44,398 nt of DNA from SKVR01 sp037441525. GTDB lineage: Bacteria > Bacteroidota > Bacteroidia > Bacteroidales > UBA7960. Below are positions 8,597-16,967 of the stretch, piece after piece; position 1 is the first letter of the stretch, and the number at the start of each line of letters is the position of its first letter. Position numbers and translations under genes: made by a program. The notes beneath the pieces are model-generated. The model saw only the letters and a list, made by a program, of their open reading frames with translations, made no database searches and was not told the origin of the DNA. The stretch covers positions 1 to 44,398 of the forward strand of contig JBBISA010000033.1 of assembly GCA_037441525.1 (NCBI GenBank), read 5' to 3'.

Positions 8597-9514
8597 ATGG
8601 TTACAATAGATACATGTCCATTGTGTGGACAAACACATCTGCAAAAAAAATTTTTGGCTGTTGATTTTTTAGTCTCACAGAAAGAATTTTTCGTCGAAGA
8701 ATGTCGTTCATGTGGGTTATTACTTACAAACCCCAGGCCCTCAGATGAGGAACTAGAAAAATACTATCAATCAAATGATTATATCTCTCATTCTGACAAA
8801 CCCATTGGTGTTTTTCAAAAACTTTATTTTTTTGCAAAAAATATAATGCTAAAATATAAAGTAAGTTTAGTCAGACAGCAGTATAAATCTCTCTATAAAA
8901 GAAAAGTTGAAAATATCTTGGATTATGGATGTGGAACTGGCTCATTTCTTGCAGTTGCATTAAAAATTAGCATTAAGCCTTTTGGTTTTGAGCCCGATAA
9001 AATTGCAGCTTCCTTGGCAAAAAATAAAGGGATAGAGATGTTTGAAACTAATTATTCATTATGTTCGTCGTCTGTTAATCAAAAATTTGATGCAATTACT
9101 CTATGGCATGTGCTTGAGCATATTCCTGATTTTGTTAAAAAAACAGACATGTTAAAAACCCTGTTAAATGCACATGGGATACTGGTAGTTGCAGTGCCTG
9201 AATACAAATCGTATGATGCAAGATATTATGGGAAAAATTGGGCTGCCTGGGATGTTCCAAGACATTTGTTTCATTTTTCAAAAAAAAGTCTTGATACCCT
9301 TTGTGAGGAACAGAACCTGGAAATAAGGTTTGTTAAGCCTCTTGTTTTTGATTCTTTTTATATCGCCTTATTGTCGGAAAAAAATTTGAAATCCGGAGTG
9401 TTAGGTAACTTAAGGGGTTTATTTATTGGCTTTTTGTCAAATCTTTTTGCTTTTTTAGGCTTTTTCCCATATTCCAGCCAGATTTATACCCTCAAAGTGA
9501 AGAAAAGTAGGTGA
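8597..9514 (+). CDS. Class I SAM-dependent methyltransferase with N-terminal zinc ribbon
   Basis: A 305-residue protein. Two Cys pairs (CPLC at residues 7-10, CRSC at 36-39) form a predicted zinc ribbon. A Rossmann-type methyltransferase of the Methyltransf_23 kind follows, with SAM-binding motif I ILDYGCGTGSFL (residues 107-118) and the post-motif HVLEHIPD typical of the group. GKNWAAWDVPRHLFHFS is also a familiar block in this family. The C-terminus ends in a hydrophobic stretch (about residues 265-295) that may contact the membrane. Similar proteins are often found with sugar or lipid biosynthesis genes, but the substrate cannot be read here. It follows the parS pair, 84 bp after mnmG. Confidence 0.85.
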   Translation: MVTIDTCPLCGQTHLQKKFLAVDFLVSQKEFFVEECRSCGLLLTNPRPSDEELEKYYQSNDYISHSDKPIGVFQKLYFFAKNIMLKYKVSLVRQQYKSLYKRKVENILDYGCGTGSFLAVALKISIKPFGFEPDKIAASLAKNKGIEMFETNYSLCSSSVNQKFDAITLWHVLEHIPDFVKKTDMLKTLLNAHGILVVAVPEYKSYDARYYGKNWAAWDVPRHLFHFSKKSLDTLCEEQNLEIRFVKPLVFDSFYIALLSEKNLKSGVLGNLRGLFIGFLSNLFAFLGFFPYSSQIYTLKVKKSR

Positions 9515-9688
9515 TTCGTTGTTAGAGCTATTTATGCATTATCTTTTTACGATTCTGAATAGTTGGAACCTGTTGTAAATAAAACAGATAGTTATAATCA
9601 ATGTTGGCAGATGTGCATTGGTTTTATTTAAGAGAAGACGGTTTCTTTTTTGATTTAATCATTGCTAAACTTTTAACTTAATCCCCAA

Positions 9689-12600
9689 ATGAAGGTCAAA
9701 GGCGGCTTGTTTTTAATTTCTGTAATTACATTCCTTTTATCCTATTATCTGCCTTCTTTTATTCATAAGGAGCTGGATATTGCTGATTTGAGCAAGAAGT
9801 TTCAATACCAGTTTAATAAGCAGGAAGCAGAATTATTAACATACTTAAATTTAATAAGCTATGACATCGAAACCAACGGAATCGAGATAGTAAATAGTTC
9901 TGATTGGGTAAAAAAAACCAATAAACTTTATTCCACAAACGGATTAATATTCACGGTTAGTAATAATGATTCTTTAGTTTTTTTATCACACAATGCCTTG
10001 CCCATAAATTCAGTCTCCCTCGATAATACTTCAAAATTCAAGATTGTTTTATTGGACAATGGGTGGTATTTAGTTAATCAGTTTTGTGAAGACGGCCTTT
10101 TAATCACTGCTTATGGCCTTATTAAAAAGGAATATTCCTATAAAAATCAATTTTTAAGAAATACCTTTTTTAAGCTCTATGATGATATTCCTTCTACTGT
10201 TTCAATTTCAGTAAATTCGGCGAGTGATGGCTCCTCAATTTTTGACCTGGAAGAAAACTATGCACTCAGTCTTATTTTTCAGGAATCATCACTAATGATT
10301 GATTCCAAAGCTGTTAAGTCAATTGCCATCATTAGTGATTTGCTATTTATAATCTGTTCGTTAACTCTCACCCTAATCTGGGTTAATGTTATTGCTCAAA
10401 GAAATTCTAACAAAGCCCTTTTAATTTCGTTGTTTTTATTCCTTCTCTTAAGGGTAATTCTTTTCTTTTCGGGCTTTCCTTATACTCTCCTTTCCCATGA
10501 TATTTTTAGTGCCACTCATTTTGCATCAAGTCTATGGGTGCCGTCCTTAGGCGATTTATTTGTTAATACTGTCTTTTTATTGCTGTTAGTAATCATTGTA
10601 TATAATCATTTAAGAATTCCCTTTTCCGATTCAAGATCAAGGCGGTATTTAATATTGTTCTTATTTTTCGTCCTTTCAATCATTAGTATAGCGTTAGCTA
10701 CATTTGCCACACTCCAATCTTTAAAAAATCTTGTAATAAACTCAAGTTTAAATTTTAACGTTAAGTTTATCTTTTCTCTTGATATTTATCATCTGATAGG
10801 ATTTTTATCTCTTACAGGGATTTTCTTTATTCTGTTTTTCGTTTTGCTTTTAATTTCGAAAATCCTAAAATCGTTCATTGCCAATTCTGCTTTCAAAAAA
10901 AAAATCCTTGTAATACTGATTCTAGGCTTAAGCCTATTTGTGGGTTTATTGTTTTTTTATTTTATATTGCCTGATGATATTAAAGTTTTACAACCTGTTT
11001 TATTTATTATTAGTATCTCAATTTTCGTTGGAATTGTTTTCAGGAAGAAAACCCAGAATGAAAAAGCAACGAATATTCCTATTTCAGACGCTCTAATCGC
11101 TTTTCTGCTTTTTGCCATCATTGGTACTGTGGCATTGTTTAATTTTAATAAGGAGAAAGAAATTCAATTCAGACAAAATGTTGCCTTGCGAATTTCCAAT
11201 GAGCAAGATCCCATAGCTGAATTTTTATTCAAACAGATCGAAGAATCTTTGTTCACTGATCTAAATTTCGCCGAGAATGTATTAAACAATCCCTATGATG
11301 AAGAAGGTGCACTAACCTATTTAAAAAGGGAATATTTTTATGATTTTTGGACAAAATATGATATTCAACTTACGGTGTGTGCTCCTGATGAAAAATTGTT
11401 TTTTAAACCTATTGAATCGCAATATAATTGTAAGGAGTATTTTCTTAGTTATCTGGAACAATTTTCAAGGCCAACACTTAGCAGAAACTTACATTACCTC
11501 GATAATAATACCGGACGAAATTCGTATTTAGCGATAATTCCTTTAAAAGATTTAAAAGGAGTTGTAAAATACAATGTCTATATAGAATTCGAGTCGCGCT
11601 TTATACCCAAAGAATTGGGGTTTCCTGAATTACTTATTGATGAAAATATTGACCTATCCAGAAATCTTGGAGATTATTCATACGCAATATATAAGAATGA
11701 CCTGATGACTCATAAGTTTGGTGTGTTTGCATATAGCATATATGTGAATAGTTATCCAATTAATGACGATAAGAATTTTCAGCACTTTTACCTTGATGGT
11801 TATAGCCATCTCATATATGTAAGAGACAGAAATACAAAAATAATTGTTAGTAAGCCTGGCGAAACACTGTTAGATAAAATAGCCCCATTTTCTTACTTGT
11901 TTATTTTCTTTTTATTAGGAGTTTTATTTATTTGGATTATAAACATCATAAAATCTGAGAGAAAGCCCTCGTTAACAAATTTCAGAAGTCGTTTACAATT
12001 AAGTGTTTTGGCTGTAGTATTGGCGAGTGTATTAACTATTGGAGGTGCTTCGGCATGGTTTATTGTAAACATATATAATAGCAAAAATGAGAAAATAATC
12101 AATGAGAAGGCTCATAGTATTCTCATTGAGCTTGAAAATAGAATAGGAAGAGAAGCATCAATCGATAATTCTTATGGTGAATACCTGAATCAGATGTTAA
12201 TGGCCCTGTCTCAGGTCTTTTTTGCAGACATCAACTTATTTGGCGTAGATGGGGTTTTAATAGCTTCATCCAGGATGAAGATTTACGATGAAGGATTGAT
12301 TTCAAAAATTATGGATCCTGTGGCGCTCAATGCATTAAGGGCGAAAATGAAAAGTCTTTATATTGATAATGAAAAGATAGGAGAGCTGGAGTATATAAGC
12401 GCTTATGTTCCTTTAAGGAACACAAATGGCGATTTATTGGCCTATATCAACCTGCCCTATTTTGCACAGCATAGCGAACTAAGAAACGAAATATCATACT
12501 TTCTTGTTGCCTTTGCAAACATTTATCTATTATTGCTTTTAGCATCTGTTATTATTGCATTCTTTATTTCAAATCTGGTTACAAAGCCGTTGCAAATTAT

Positions 12601-13429
12601 CAGGTCAAGTATATCGAGTTTGGCTATTGGAAAGGTAAACAAGAAAATTGAATGGTCGCGGAAAGATGAGATCGGACAGTTAATTACAGAATATAACAGA
12701 ATGATTGATGAATTAGCAGTGAGTGCAGAATTGTTAGCTCGCAGCGAGAGAGAATCGGCCTGGCGAGAAATGGCCAAACAAGTAGCGCATGAGATTAAAA
12801 ACCCTTTAACCCCGATGCGATTAAACGTGCAGTATTTGCAAAAAGCCTGGAATGATAAGGTAGATAATTGGGATGAACGATTAGAACGGTTTACCAAAGC
12901 AATGGTTGAGCAGATAGATAATCTTAGTTTAATAGCAGGGGAATTTTCTGATTTTGCCAAGATGCCTGCAACCAACAATGAAATTATCAATCTGGTTGAT
13001 TTTGTGCGCGATGTTCCAGAACTTTATAAAGGCTTTGATAAGGTTATTATCAATCTTGAGTTGCCATTGGAAAAAGAAAAGCTTTTTGTGTTTGTTGATT
13101 CAAAGCAGCTGTTAAGAGTTTTTAATAACCTAATAAAAAATGCAGTTCAGGCTTACTCAAAAAACGAACTTGCCAAAATTGACATAGTTATTCAGAAAGA
13201 AACAAGTTTTGTAAAAATTGCTTTAACTGACTATGGATCGGGAATAGACGATAATTTGAAAGCCAATATTTTTCAACCCTATTTTACAACCAAAACCGCT
13301 GGAATGGGTTTGGGTTTGGCGATGGTTAAAAGCATAACTGAAAGCTTCAGAGGGCATATATCCTTTGATTCAACTTTAAACAGAGGAACCACATTTACAA
13401 TTCGACTTCCATTATATGGCAACAATTGA
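9689..13429 (+). CDS. Large multi-pass NtrY-like sensor histidine kinase
   Basis: A 1246-residue membrane kinase. About nine hydrophobic segments occupy the first 490 residues (the first at 5-23, then clusters from about 205 to 485). A soluble region of about 250 residues follows, then further helices near 745-765, 785-805 and 935-958. The second extracytoplasmic region (about 805-935) resembles a Cache/PAS-like sensor. A HAMP linker leads to HisKA with phosphoacceptor H1034 in VAHEIKNPLTPMRLNV, and the HATPase domain has an N-box (NNLIKNAVQAY), G1 (DYGSGI) and G2 (GMGLGLAM). The HEIKNPLTP form is typical of NtrY-type kinases. No response regulator is adjacent, so the partner is unknown. The 174 bp before it show no clear promoter. 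The stop lies 44 bp from the convergent buk gene. Confidence 0.88.
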   Translation: MKVKGGLFLISVITFLLSYYLPSFIHKELDIADLSKKFQYQFNKQEAELLTYLNLISYDIETNGIEIVNSSDWVKKTNKLYSTNGLIFTVSNNDSLVFLSHNALPINSVSLDNTSKFKIVLLDNGWYLVNQFCEDGLLITAYGLIKKEYSYKNQFLRNTFFKLYDDIPSTVSISVNSASDGSSIFDLEENYALSLIFQESSLMIDSKAVKSIAIISDLLFIICSLTLTLIWVNVIAQRNSNKALLISLFLFLLLRVILFFSGFPYTLLSHDIFSATHFASSLWVPSLGDLFVNTVFLLLLVIIVYNHLRIPFSDSRSRRYLILFLFFVLSIISIALATFATLQSLKNLVINSSLNFNVKFIFSLDIYHLIGFLSLTGIFFILFFVLLLISKILKSFIANSAFKKKILVILILGLSLFVGLLFFYFILPDDIKVLQPVLFIISISIFVGIVFRKKTQNEKATNIPISDALIAFLLFAIIGTVALFNFNKEKEIQFRQNVALRISNEQDPIAEFLFKQIEESLFTDLNFAENVLNNPYDEEGALTYLKREYFYDFWTKYDIQLTVCAPDEKLFFKPIESQYNCKEYFLSYLEQFSRPTLSRNLHYLDNNTGRNSYLAIIPLKDLKGVVKYNVYIEFESRFIPKELGFPELLIDENIDLSRNLGDYSYAIYKNDLMTHKFGVFAYSIYVNSYPINDDKNFQHFYLDGYSHLIYVRDRNTKIIVSKPGETLLDKIAPFSYLFIFFLLGVLFIWIINIIKSERKPSLTNFRSRLQLSVLAVVLASVLTIGGASAWFIVNIYNSKNEKIINEKAHSILIELENRIGREASIDNSYGEYLNQMLMALSQVFFADINLFGVDGVLIASSRMKIYDEGLISKIMDPVALNALRAKMKSLYIDNEKIGELEYISAYVPLRNTNGDLLAYINLPYFAQHSELRNEISYFLVAFANIYLLLLLASVIIAFFISNLVTKPLQIIRSSISSLAIGKVNKKIEWSRKDEIGQLITEYNRMIDELAVSAELLARSERESAWREMAKQVAHEIKNPLTPMRLNVQYLQKAWNDKVDNWDERLERFTKAMVEQIDNLSLIAGEFSDFAKMPATNNEIINLVDFVRDVPELYKGFDKVIINLELPLEKEKLFVFVDSKQLLRVFNNLIKNAVQAYSKNELAKIDIVIQKETSFVKIALTDYGSGIDDNLKANIFQPYFTTKTAGMGLGLAMVKSITESFRGHISFDSTLNRGTTFTIRLPLYGNN

Positions 13430-13473
13430 AAAGAAAATGGCTCGCTGGACTGAATTAGGGATTATAATGGGCT

Positions 13474-14550
13474 TTATGAATACTCAAGTGGAATCGTTTC
13501 GCCTTTCATAACCATCAAACCATTCATGGCAAGGGCACGCATTTCATCTTCGCCCGGGTAAACATAGACAGGTGAAATGTGGCGGATCCTTTCGTTAAGT
13601 TTATCTACAAATGGTTTTCCATAGGCAATGCCTCCTGTTAGGAGAATAGCATCCACCTTTCCTTTAAGCACTGTTGACATTGCCCCAATTTCTTTGGCCA
13701 CCTGATAAGACATGGCGTCGTAAATCATCAGAGCTCTCGTATCGCCGGCCATCGCTCTTTTTTCTACCTCATAAGCATCATTGGTATCGAGATATGCTAC
13801 CAAGCCGCCACGGCCTGTAATCATTTTCAGAATTTCAGATTCGGTATATTTTCCGCTAAAGCATAGTTTTACAAGCGCTCCGGCAGGTAATCCTCCACTT
13901 CTTTCGGGTGCGAATGGGCCATCGCCATCAAGCGCATTGTTAACATCAATAACCTTACCCTGGTAATGGGCTCCTACACTTATACCTCCCCCTAAATGGG
14001 CAACTATAAGATTTAAGGCTTCGTAGGTTTGAGCAACGGCTCTGGCATGTTGCCTTGCTATAGCTTTTTGGTTCAATGCGTGGAAGATGGATACTCGCGC
14101 CACTTCAGGATGACCTGATATGCGTGCAATATCTTCCAGTTCATCCACCACAACAGGGTCGGCAATGAAGGCCCTTGCACTGGGTATGGAATCGGCTATA
14201 TCGCGTGCAATTAGTCCTCCAAGATTACTGGCATGCTGACCAAGAATACCTACTTTCAAGTCGTGGATCATGGCTTCATTTACTTCATATACGCCTGATT
14301 TAATGGGCTTTATCAATCCTCCACGGCCCATAACCACATGGATGCTATTGATGTCTATGTCGGCATCTATCAATTCTTTAAGAATTATTGATTTACGAAA
14401 TTCGTACTGGTCGGTTATTCTAATGAATTTGTCCAATTCTTCTCTGCTGTGTTTAATTGTTTTAAGGAATATTTCTCTGGTATTCTTAAATACAGCTATT
14501 TTGGTACTGGTTGAACCAGGATTTATGGCTAATAATAGGGCGTCGTCCAT
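13474..14550 (-). CDS. buk: Butyrate kinase
   Basis: An acetate/butyrate kinase family (ASKHA fold) enzyme that converts butyryl phosphate (or a related short or branched acyl phosphate) plus ADP to the acid plus ATP. It starts with the phosphate-binding motif LAINPGSTSTKIAVF and carries the family blocks HALNQKA, LIVAHLGGGISVGAH, NALDGDGPFAPERSGG and ILLTGGIAYG. An upstream in-frame ATG at 14577 would add nine residues, but the family normally begins a few residues before NPGSTSTK, so 14550 (358 residues) is preferred. It lies directly downstream of ptb on the minus strand, so the two enzymes form a butyryl-CoA to butyrate pathway generating ATP. Substrate preference (butyrate versus isobutyrate or isovalerate) cannot be told from sequence. 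Confidence 0.93.
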   Translation of the reverse strand: MDDALLLAINPGSTSTKIAVFKNTREIFLKTIKHSREELDKFIRITDQYEFRKSIILKELIDADIDINSIHVVMGRGGLIKPIKSGVYEVNEAMIHDLKVGILGQHASNLGGLIARDIADSIPSARAFIADPVVVDELEDIARISGHPEVARVSIFHALNQKAIARQHARAVAQTYEALNLIVAHLGGGISVGAHYQGKVIDVNNALDGDGPFAPERSGGLPAGALVKLCFSGKYTESEILKMITGRGGLVAYLDTNDAYEVEKRAMAGDTRALMIYDAMSYQVAKEIGAMSTVLKGKVDAILLTGGIAYGKPFVDKLNERIRHISPVYVYPGEDEMRALAMNGLMVMKGETIPLEYS

Positions 14551-14581
14551 GGAAAATATTAAATAATGGTTATCCAATCTG

Positions 14582-15478
14582 TTAATTTACAGCTGCGGCG
14601 AGTGCGATGCTCAAAAGTTTAGTTTCATCCGAATCTGCTCTGCTGGTTAGTACCACAGGAGCAGCTGCACCAACAATTACAGCCGCGCACTTTGCCTGTC
14701 CGAAGTAAATAAAGCTCTTGTAGAGTGCATTTGACATGTCAAGGTCATCCCCCACCAACAGGTCAGCATCGCCAGCCACAGGGCTGGAAATCCCCTTTAA
14801 CTGGGCACTTTTTTTACTTATGGCATTATCAAGGGCAAAAGGGCCATCTAAAAGGCAATTCGAAATTTGTCCGCGATCATTCATTTTGGCCAAAAGGGCA
14901 GCTTCTGTAGTCGATTTTAAATCAGGATTTACAGTTTCTACGGCGCTTAAGAGAGCAACTTTAGGGGTTTCTAATCCAAGTTTGTTTAGAAAGAACACAG
15001 AATTTTGAATGATTGAAATTTTGGCTTTCAGGTCGGGTTGAATGTTCATTGCCGCATCTGTCAATCCAAGAATTTTGTGATAGGAGGGCATTTCAAAAAG
15101 CGCCAGATGGGATAGGAGTTCTCCACTGCGCAAACCCCATTCTTTATTCAATATTGCCCGTAGTAACGTGGATGTCGAAAGATGGCCTTTCATAAGAATG
15201 TCAGCATGTTTGTCGCGAACCATTTTCACCGCAATAGATGCAGCCTTTTCATTATCTGGTTCATGGATAATACTTATACCGGAATTATCAAAGCCAAGTT
15301 GATCCAATATCTGGAATATCTTTTCCTGATTTCCCAAAAATTGAACATCTACAATGCCTTTATTCATGGCATTAAGGACTGCTTCGAGCGCGTTCTGATC
15401 ATGTGCAGCTGCCAGGACAAGCTTCCTTTTTTTTTGCTGCTTTGCAAGATTTAATAAATCAAATAGATTTTTTACCAT
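14582..15478 (-). CDS. ptb: Phosphate butyryltransferase
   Basis: A 298-residue enzyme of the phosphate acetyl/butyryltransferase family that exchanges CoA for phosphate on butyryl-CoA, feeding buk. Recognisable blocks are ADILMKGHLSTSTLLRAIL, GLTDAAMNIQPDL, VALLSAVETVNPDLKSTTEA, ISSPVAGDADLLV and AAVIVGAAAPVVLTSRADS. The frame is open further upstream to 15544, but that stretch (YFCQYYSLYLPFI) does not look like the family and would cross the likely promoter, so the ATG at 15478 is preferred. It is first in a two-gene unit with buk. A TATTTTTG -7 box and a TTGGCAA inverted repeat lie upstream. Confidence 0.92.
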   Translation of the reverse strand: MVKNLFDLLNLAKQQKKRKLVLAAAHDQNALEAVLNAMNKGIVDVQFLGNQEKIFQILDQLGFDNSGISIIHEPDNEKAASIAVKMVRDKHADILMKGHLSTSTLLRAILNKEWGLRSGELLSHLALFEMPSYHKILGLTDAAMNIQPDLKAKISIIQNSVFFLNKLGLETPKVALLSAVETVNPDLKSTTEAALLAKMNDRGQISNCLLDGPFALDNAISKKSAQLKGISSPVAGDADLLVGDDLDMSNALYKSFIYFGQAKCAAVIVGAAAPVVLTSRADSDETKLLSIALAAAVN

Positions 15479-15521
15479 TGGTTTGTGTTTAATAAATGGA
15501 AGATATAAGGAGTAATATTGG

Positions 15522-15529
15522 CAAAAATA
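15522..15529 (-). promoter_or_regulatory. Candidate -7 box (TATTTTTG) of the ptb-buk operon
   Basis: On the minus strand TATTTTTG matches TAnnTTTG and ends 43 bp before the ptb ATG. No TTG element is seen at the expected -33 distance. The box overlaps a TTGGCAA half-site at 15519-15525 identical to an arm of the inverted repeat at 15574-15588. Confidence 0.35.
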
Positions 15530-15573
15530 CGAACTTAGTAGCATTGCCTTCTAATTGGTGTTTAATTAATCTG

Positions 15574-15588
15574 TTGGCAAATTGCCAA
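15574..15588. promoter_or_regulatory. Candidate operator, inverted repeat TTGGCAA-A-TTGCCAA
   Basis: A perfect inverted repeat with 7-bp arms around one central base sits about 45 bp upstream of the putative ptb -7 box, in the 323-bp gap between the divergent ptb and 15802 genes. A further identical half-site overlaps the -7 box. This is the layout of a repressor or activator site; the regulator is unknown. The rest of the gap (15589-15801) is AT-rich and shows nothing else I can support. Confidence 0.4.
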
Positions 15589-15801
15589 AAATGCAATGAA
15601 TCAATTTATTGACCTGTGGATATGAAATATTTGTTAACGAATGTTTTAATTAAAAATAACATGGCAATAAAAACCAAAGGAAGATTTCTTTTTACATTTA
15701 CCGCTCAACAATACAGCAAAATTGGGGTTAAACAAATAGTTTGATATCATTTTCTAATTGTTCAGCTATAAAAATTGAGATAAAAATCACGTTACTTTTT
15801 T

Positions 15802-16875
15802 ATGGATAAAAGCCAGCTTAAAATCATTTCATTTTTCCGATTGCGCCGTTTGATATTGCCCATATTGCTTGGGTTAGGTGTTGCAACTTTCTTGCTGGCA
15901 CGAAATTTTGATGCTGAGGCATTTAGAAGCATAGATTGGAAATGGCAGTCCTTTTTCTATATTTTCATGGCGATTTTGATGATTGTATGCCGGGATTTTG
16001 GCTATATGTACCGAATCAGGGTATTGACAGATGGGCAGATAAGTTGGCGAAGAAGCTTTGATGTAATAATGTTATGGGAATTTGCTAGTGCTATAACTCC
16101 TTCAATCATAGGTGGTTCTGCTATTGCCATTTACATAGTTAACAAGGAAGGTGTAAATATGGGACGCACCACTGCAATTGTTCTTATTACTGCATTTCTG
16201 GATGAACTTTTTTACATTTTAATGGTGCCGATAATTATTCTTATCGTGGGTACAACAAACCTTTTTACTACCGGAGGAGAATATGTGTTCTTAAACACCA
16301 GATTTGGTACTCAGGGTATTTTTATACTGGGTTATCTATTTATTCTGGTGTTAACCAGCATTATAATATACGGAGTATTCATAAATCCAAGGGGATTTAA
16401 AATGATACTCCTGACGATTTTCAAAATTCCTTTTTTAAGAAAATGGCGCAATAAGGCTGCAGAAACAGGGAATGAGATAATTATTACGGCAAAAGAATTG
16501 CGGGGCAAACCCTTTTCTTTTTGGCTCAAAGCGTTTGGAGGTACGTTTTTATCATGGACAGGAAGATACATGGTAGTTAACTTCCTTATTCTTGCATTTG
16601 CCAACGGCGGCGATCAATTATTGATTTATGCCAGGCAGCTTGTAATGTGGGTTATTCTTCTAATAAGTCCAACTCCGGGCGGAAGTGGCGTTGCGGAGTT
16701 TGTTTTTACCCGGTTCCTTGGAGAGTTTATTCCGCAAGGTTTGGCTCCGGCAATGGGTTTAATGTGGAGGCTAATAAGTTATTACCCTTATTTATTTATT
16801 GGAGTAATTGTATTGCCCGGATGGTTGCGGAGAGTTTATGCGAAAAAGGATAAACCGGGCCAGATTATTAATTAA
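15802..16875 (+). CDS. Flippase-like integral membrane protein (LPG synthase TM / UPF0104 family)
   Basis: A 357-residue, highly hydrophobic protein with about seven or eight membrane helices and the family signature SPTPGGSGVAEFVF near residues 291-304. It belongs to the lysylphosphatidylglycerol-synthase transmembrane-domain family (YbhN/AglD-like). The soluble aminoacyl-transferase domain of MprF is absent, so it is the flippase-like half only. Members lie in the inner membrane and are thought to move or modify lipids or lipid-linked sugars; no direct evidence is available for this one. It is monocistronic, divergent from ptb and convergent with the sugar transferase. Confidence 0.85.
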   Translation: MDKSQLKIISFFRLRRLILPILLGLGVATFLLARNFDAEAFRSIDWKWQSFFYIFMAILMIVCRDFGYMYRIRVLTDGQISWRRSFDVIMLWEFASAITPSIIGGSAIAIYIVNKEGVNMGRTTAIVLITAFLDELFYILMVPIIILIVGTTNLFTTGGEYVFLNTRFGTQGIFILGYLFILVLTSIIIYGVFINPRGFKMILLTIFKIPFLRKWRNKAAETGNEIIITAKELRGKPFSFWLKAFGGTFLSWTGRYMVVNFLILAFANGGDQLLIYARQLVMWVILLISPTPGGSGVAEFVFTRFLGEFIPQGLAPAMGLMWRLISYYPYLFIGVIVLPGWLRRVYAKKDKPGQIIN

Positions 16876-16967
16876 CTATAAAAAAGGGATTTGAAAATTG
16901 TAGTTTTCTGCTGTGCAAAAAAGGTAAATGTATGTATGCCTGATTGTTATAACTGATGGTTTCGATT

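Noticed and set aside
13416..13511. A 31-codon frame (MATIEKKMARWTELG...) overlapping the kinase stop and the buk 3' end
   Set aside because: It is short, overlaps two certain genes, matches no family I know, and lacks any initiation signal.
15661..15744. A 27-residue frame starting MAIKTKGRFLF in the ptb upstream gap
   Set aside because: Random-length in AT-rich DNA, with no promoter, coding bias or recognisable product.
16876..16967. Possible terminator between the convergent flippase-like and sugar transferase genes (GAAAA/TTTTC)
   Set aside because: Only a 5-bp AT-rich stem without a clean T-run; too weak to call.
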